From JACDAN01 sp963842235 (lineage in GTDB: Bacteria; Actinomycetota; Thermoleophilia; Gaiellales; Gaiellaceae): a stretch of 64,000 nucleotides of DNA. Numbering within the stretch: the stretch's first letter is position 1; every line of letters begins with the position of its first letter. A program made the position numbers and the translations under genes. Location: positions 310,001 to 374,000 of the forward strand of contig CAWJFT010000003.1 in NCBI GenBank assembly GCA_963842235.1. Direction: 5' to 3'. Positions 62,627 to 64,000 of the stretch are shown piece after piece. Below the pieces are notes generated by a model. It was not told the origin of the DNA. It saw nothing but the letters and a program-made list of their open reading frames with translations, and ran no database searches.

Positions 62627-63661
62627 CTACAGGCTAGTCAGTAGATCCGCGATTCGGTCGGAGGCGTGCCCGTCGCCGTAGAGTTGCGGTCGCTCGTCCG
62701 GCATTCGGGCATTCGCCGCCGCTTCCGCGATCGCGTCGGGATCGTCGTCGACAAGCACGTTCGCCCCGACCTCCACGGTGTCCTTCCACTCGGTCGACGG
62801 CCGCATGGTCACGCAAGGGACGCCGTACCAGTACGCCTCCTTCTGCAGCCCGCCGGAATCGGTCAGGATCACGTGCGCCTGGGAGGCGAGCGCCGCGAAG
62901 TCGAGATACCCGAGCGGCCGGATCATTCGGACGTGTCCGGGGGCCAGGCCCCTGGACGTGGCCACAGAAGCCGTGCGGGGATGGGCTGGGAAGATCACCG
63001 GGCGCTCGACTCTCCCGAGGCCGTCGAGAATCCTGGCCAGGCGCTCCGGCCTGACGTTGGCTTCTCGGTGGACGGTGGCCACGGCGTAGGCGCCGGGGTC
63101 CAGCTCGAGGACGGAGAGGATCGGCGAGCGCTCCCGGGCGATCGGGGCGAGCTTGAAGCTCGCGTCCGCCATCACGTCGCCGACGACCTCGGCCCGGCCC
63201 GGCACGCCTTCCGCGCGGAGCACGTCGCGCGAGCGTTCGTCCGGGGCGAAGAGCAGTGTCGCGATGCGGTCGACTTCCAGCCGGTTGTGCTCCTCGGGCA
63301 TCGACAGGTCACCGCTTCGTAGCCCGGCCTCGACGTGGCCAACGCGGGTGTCTCCCGCGGCGCGTGCGCCGGCGAGGGTCGAGCTCGTGTCCCCGTAGAC
63401 GAGGATCCAGTCAGGAGCTTCCGAAGCGACGATGCGCGCGATCTCCGGCACCATCCGCTCCACCTCGGGCGTACGGAGGTCGAGGCGATAGCTCGGCGGC
63501 TCCAAGCCGAGCTCGTCGTAGAAGACCTGCGAGAGCTCGGGATCGTAGTGCTGCCCGGTGTGGACGACGACCTCGTCGACCCCGCGCTCGCGCAGCGAGA
63601 CCGACACCGGCCCGGACTTGATGAACTGCGGGCGGTTGCCGACGACGGACAGGACCTTCAC
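62627..63661 (-). CDS. wecB: UDP-N-acetylglucosamine 2-epimerase (non-hydrolysing)
   Basis: WecB interconverts UDP-GlcNAc and UDP-ManNAc. The 344-residue GT-B-fold protein has VVGNRPQFIK, HTGQHYD, VYGDTSSTLAGA, HVEAGLRSGD, PEEHNR, HPRT and TDSGGLQKEA. The stretch SRGLAPGHV about 80 residues before the end is encoded by a palindromic repeat shared with thiD. GTG 63661 is the start. It heads the visible part of the amino-sugar operon. Confidence 0.95.
   Translation of the reverse strand: MKVLSVVGNRPQFIKSGPVSVSLRERGVDEVVVHTGQHYDPELSQVFYDELGLEPPSYRLDLRTPEVERMVPEIARIVASEAPDWILVYGDTSSTLAGARAAGDTRVGHVEAGLRSGDLSMPEEHNRLEVDRIATLLFAPDERSRDVLRAEGVPGRAEVVGDVMADASFKLAPIARERSPILSVLELDPGAYAVATVHREANVRPERLARILDGLGRVERPVIFPAHPRTASVATSRGLAPGHVRMIRPLGYLDFAALASQAHVILTDSGGLQKEAYWYGVPCVTMRPSTEWKDTVEVGANVLVDDDPDAIAEAAANARMPDERPQLYGDGHASDRIADLLTSL
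62930..62961 (+). repeat. 32-nt palindromic repeat inside wecB
   Basis: This is the second copy of the repeat at 32980-33011: 29 of 32 bases match its reverse complement. In the wecB strand it has the same orientation relative to coding as in thiD but is read in a different phase (SRGLAPGHV rather than VQGPGPQ). Confidence 0.7.
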
Positions 63662-63671
63662 GGCCCGGACC

Positions 63672-64000
63672 CTACGACGTGATCGCGAACCAGCTCTTCG
63701 TCGTCGGATCTGACATGAAGAAGCGCAGGAGCTGTCGCCCGACCTTGGTCGCCCCGGCCCCAGAGGGCAGCGTTCCGTCGTCGCGGACGTCCTCGCAGGC
63801 CCACGTGAACCCGTCGACGCGACCCTTTGCGCCGTCGGTCCACAGGTACGGGCCCCACCCGATCCACGGTCCGCGCAGCTTCTTCTCCATGCGGTCCTGA
63901 ATCAGCCAGCGGACGGCATAGCCGCTGTCATAGGCGGCCGGCTCAGGGTTGGTCGGCGTGATCGCGTAACCGCCGTATGTGCGGCTCGACGTGAAGATCA
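63672..64000 (-). CDS. Unrecognised protein, C-terminal part (start beyond window)
   Basis: The frame is open to the window edge, giving at least 108 residues of C-terminus. It includes GYAVRWLIQDRMEKK, RGPWIGWGPYLWTDG, DGFTWACEDVRDDGT and a final RQLLRFFMSDPTTKSWF. The DDGTLPSGAGATKV stretch loosely resembles the DG-x-HPS block of some SGNH-type hydrolases, but the His is Leu, so I do not assign a function. It lies 10 nt upstream of wecB on the same strand. Confidence 0.6.
   Translation of the reverse strand, partial: IFTSSRTYGGYAITPTNPEPAAYDSGYAVRWLIQDRMEKKLRGPWIGWGPYLWTDGAKGRVDGFTWACEDVRDDGTLPSGAGATKVGRQLLRFFMSDPTTKSWFAITS

Overview
The window is about 64 kb of visibly GC-rich, gene-dense DNA. 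It is densely coding on both strands and has no gene-free stretch longer than about 170 bases. The gene order dnaA-dnaN-recF-DUF721(dciA-like)-gyrB-gyrA at the left end, many GTG/TTG starts, an actinobacterial-type MMPL transporter, a Ku/LigD pair and many apparently leaderless promoters point to an actinomycete. A deep-branching lineage such as Thermoleophilia/Gaiellales is my inference, not something the sequence proves. I see no rRNA, tRNA, CRISPR array, prophage or transposase gene.

Layout. 1-8.9 kb: replication initiation and supercoiling genes (3' part of dnaA, dnaN, recF, dciA-like, gyrB, gyrA). 9-14.3 kb: a small MerR-like regulator, a galT/SPFH/NfeD operon on the minus strand and a secreted zinc amidase. 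14.3-23.6 kb: biotin ligase, then type II fatty acid synthesis (fabZ-fabH-fabD-fabG-fabF) running through a HAD hydrolase, a tandem GNAT and a frameshifted arginase-like gene into accD-accA. 23.6-26.8 kb: Ku and LigD for non-homologous end joining. 26.8-32.4 kb: GNAT, a LOG-like protein and a minus-strand group of a MrfA-like helicase, a 34-codon ORF, two DGPF/YCII proteins and an ECF42-type sigma factor. 32.4-35.5 kb: a TPP riboswitch driving thiD-thiM-thiE-thiL. 35.4-43.4 kb: thioredoxin, polyprenol-phosphate glycosyltransferase, PolX, HAD, HxlR regulator with a divergent MFS exporter, OtsB, and a Fur/Zur-ZIP pair. 43.5-50.7 kb: M23 peptidase, Lon, Hsp20, MMPL transporter. 50.7-55.2 kb: the four dTDP-rhamnose genes plus a Ser/Thr kinase. 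55.2-59.7 kb: secreted PAP2/haloperoxidase-like, SpoIID and subtilase proteins. 59.7-64 kb: a nucleotide-sugar (acetamido uronic acid) operon with wecB.

The genes combine into envelope building (fatty acid, rhamnose and amino-sugar acid precursors, peptidoglycan hydrolases, polyprenol mannose), DNA replication and repair, and thiamine salvage.

The most unusual content is non-genic. First, two related near-perfect palindromes of about 165 bp (17977-18141 and 51484-51645) fill gene junctions inside the fab and rml operons. Each starts at the upstream stop codon and ends at or next to the downstream start, and each contains an open frame of 54-55 codons. The first sits where acpP would normally be. 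Second, a pair of 71-nt two-hairpin elements (2351-2421 and 47913-47983) shares identical flanks but has compensatory stem changes. Third, a 32-nt palindromic repeat lies inside the coding sequences of thiD and wecB in different reading phases. Other features worth a second look are recurrent TANNNT boxes 6-9 nt before start codons (leaderless transcription), genes whose conserved N-terminus reaches back only to a CTG codon (recF, galT, rfbD), two frameshifted genes (arginase-like and thiL), and several readable operators.
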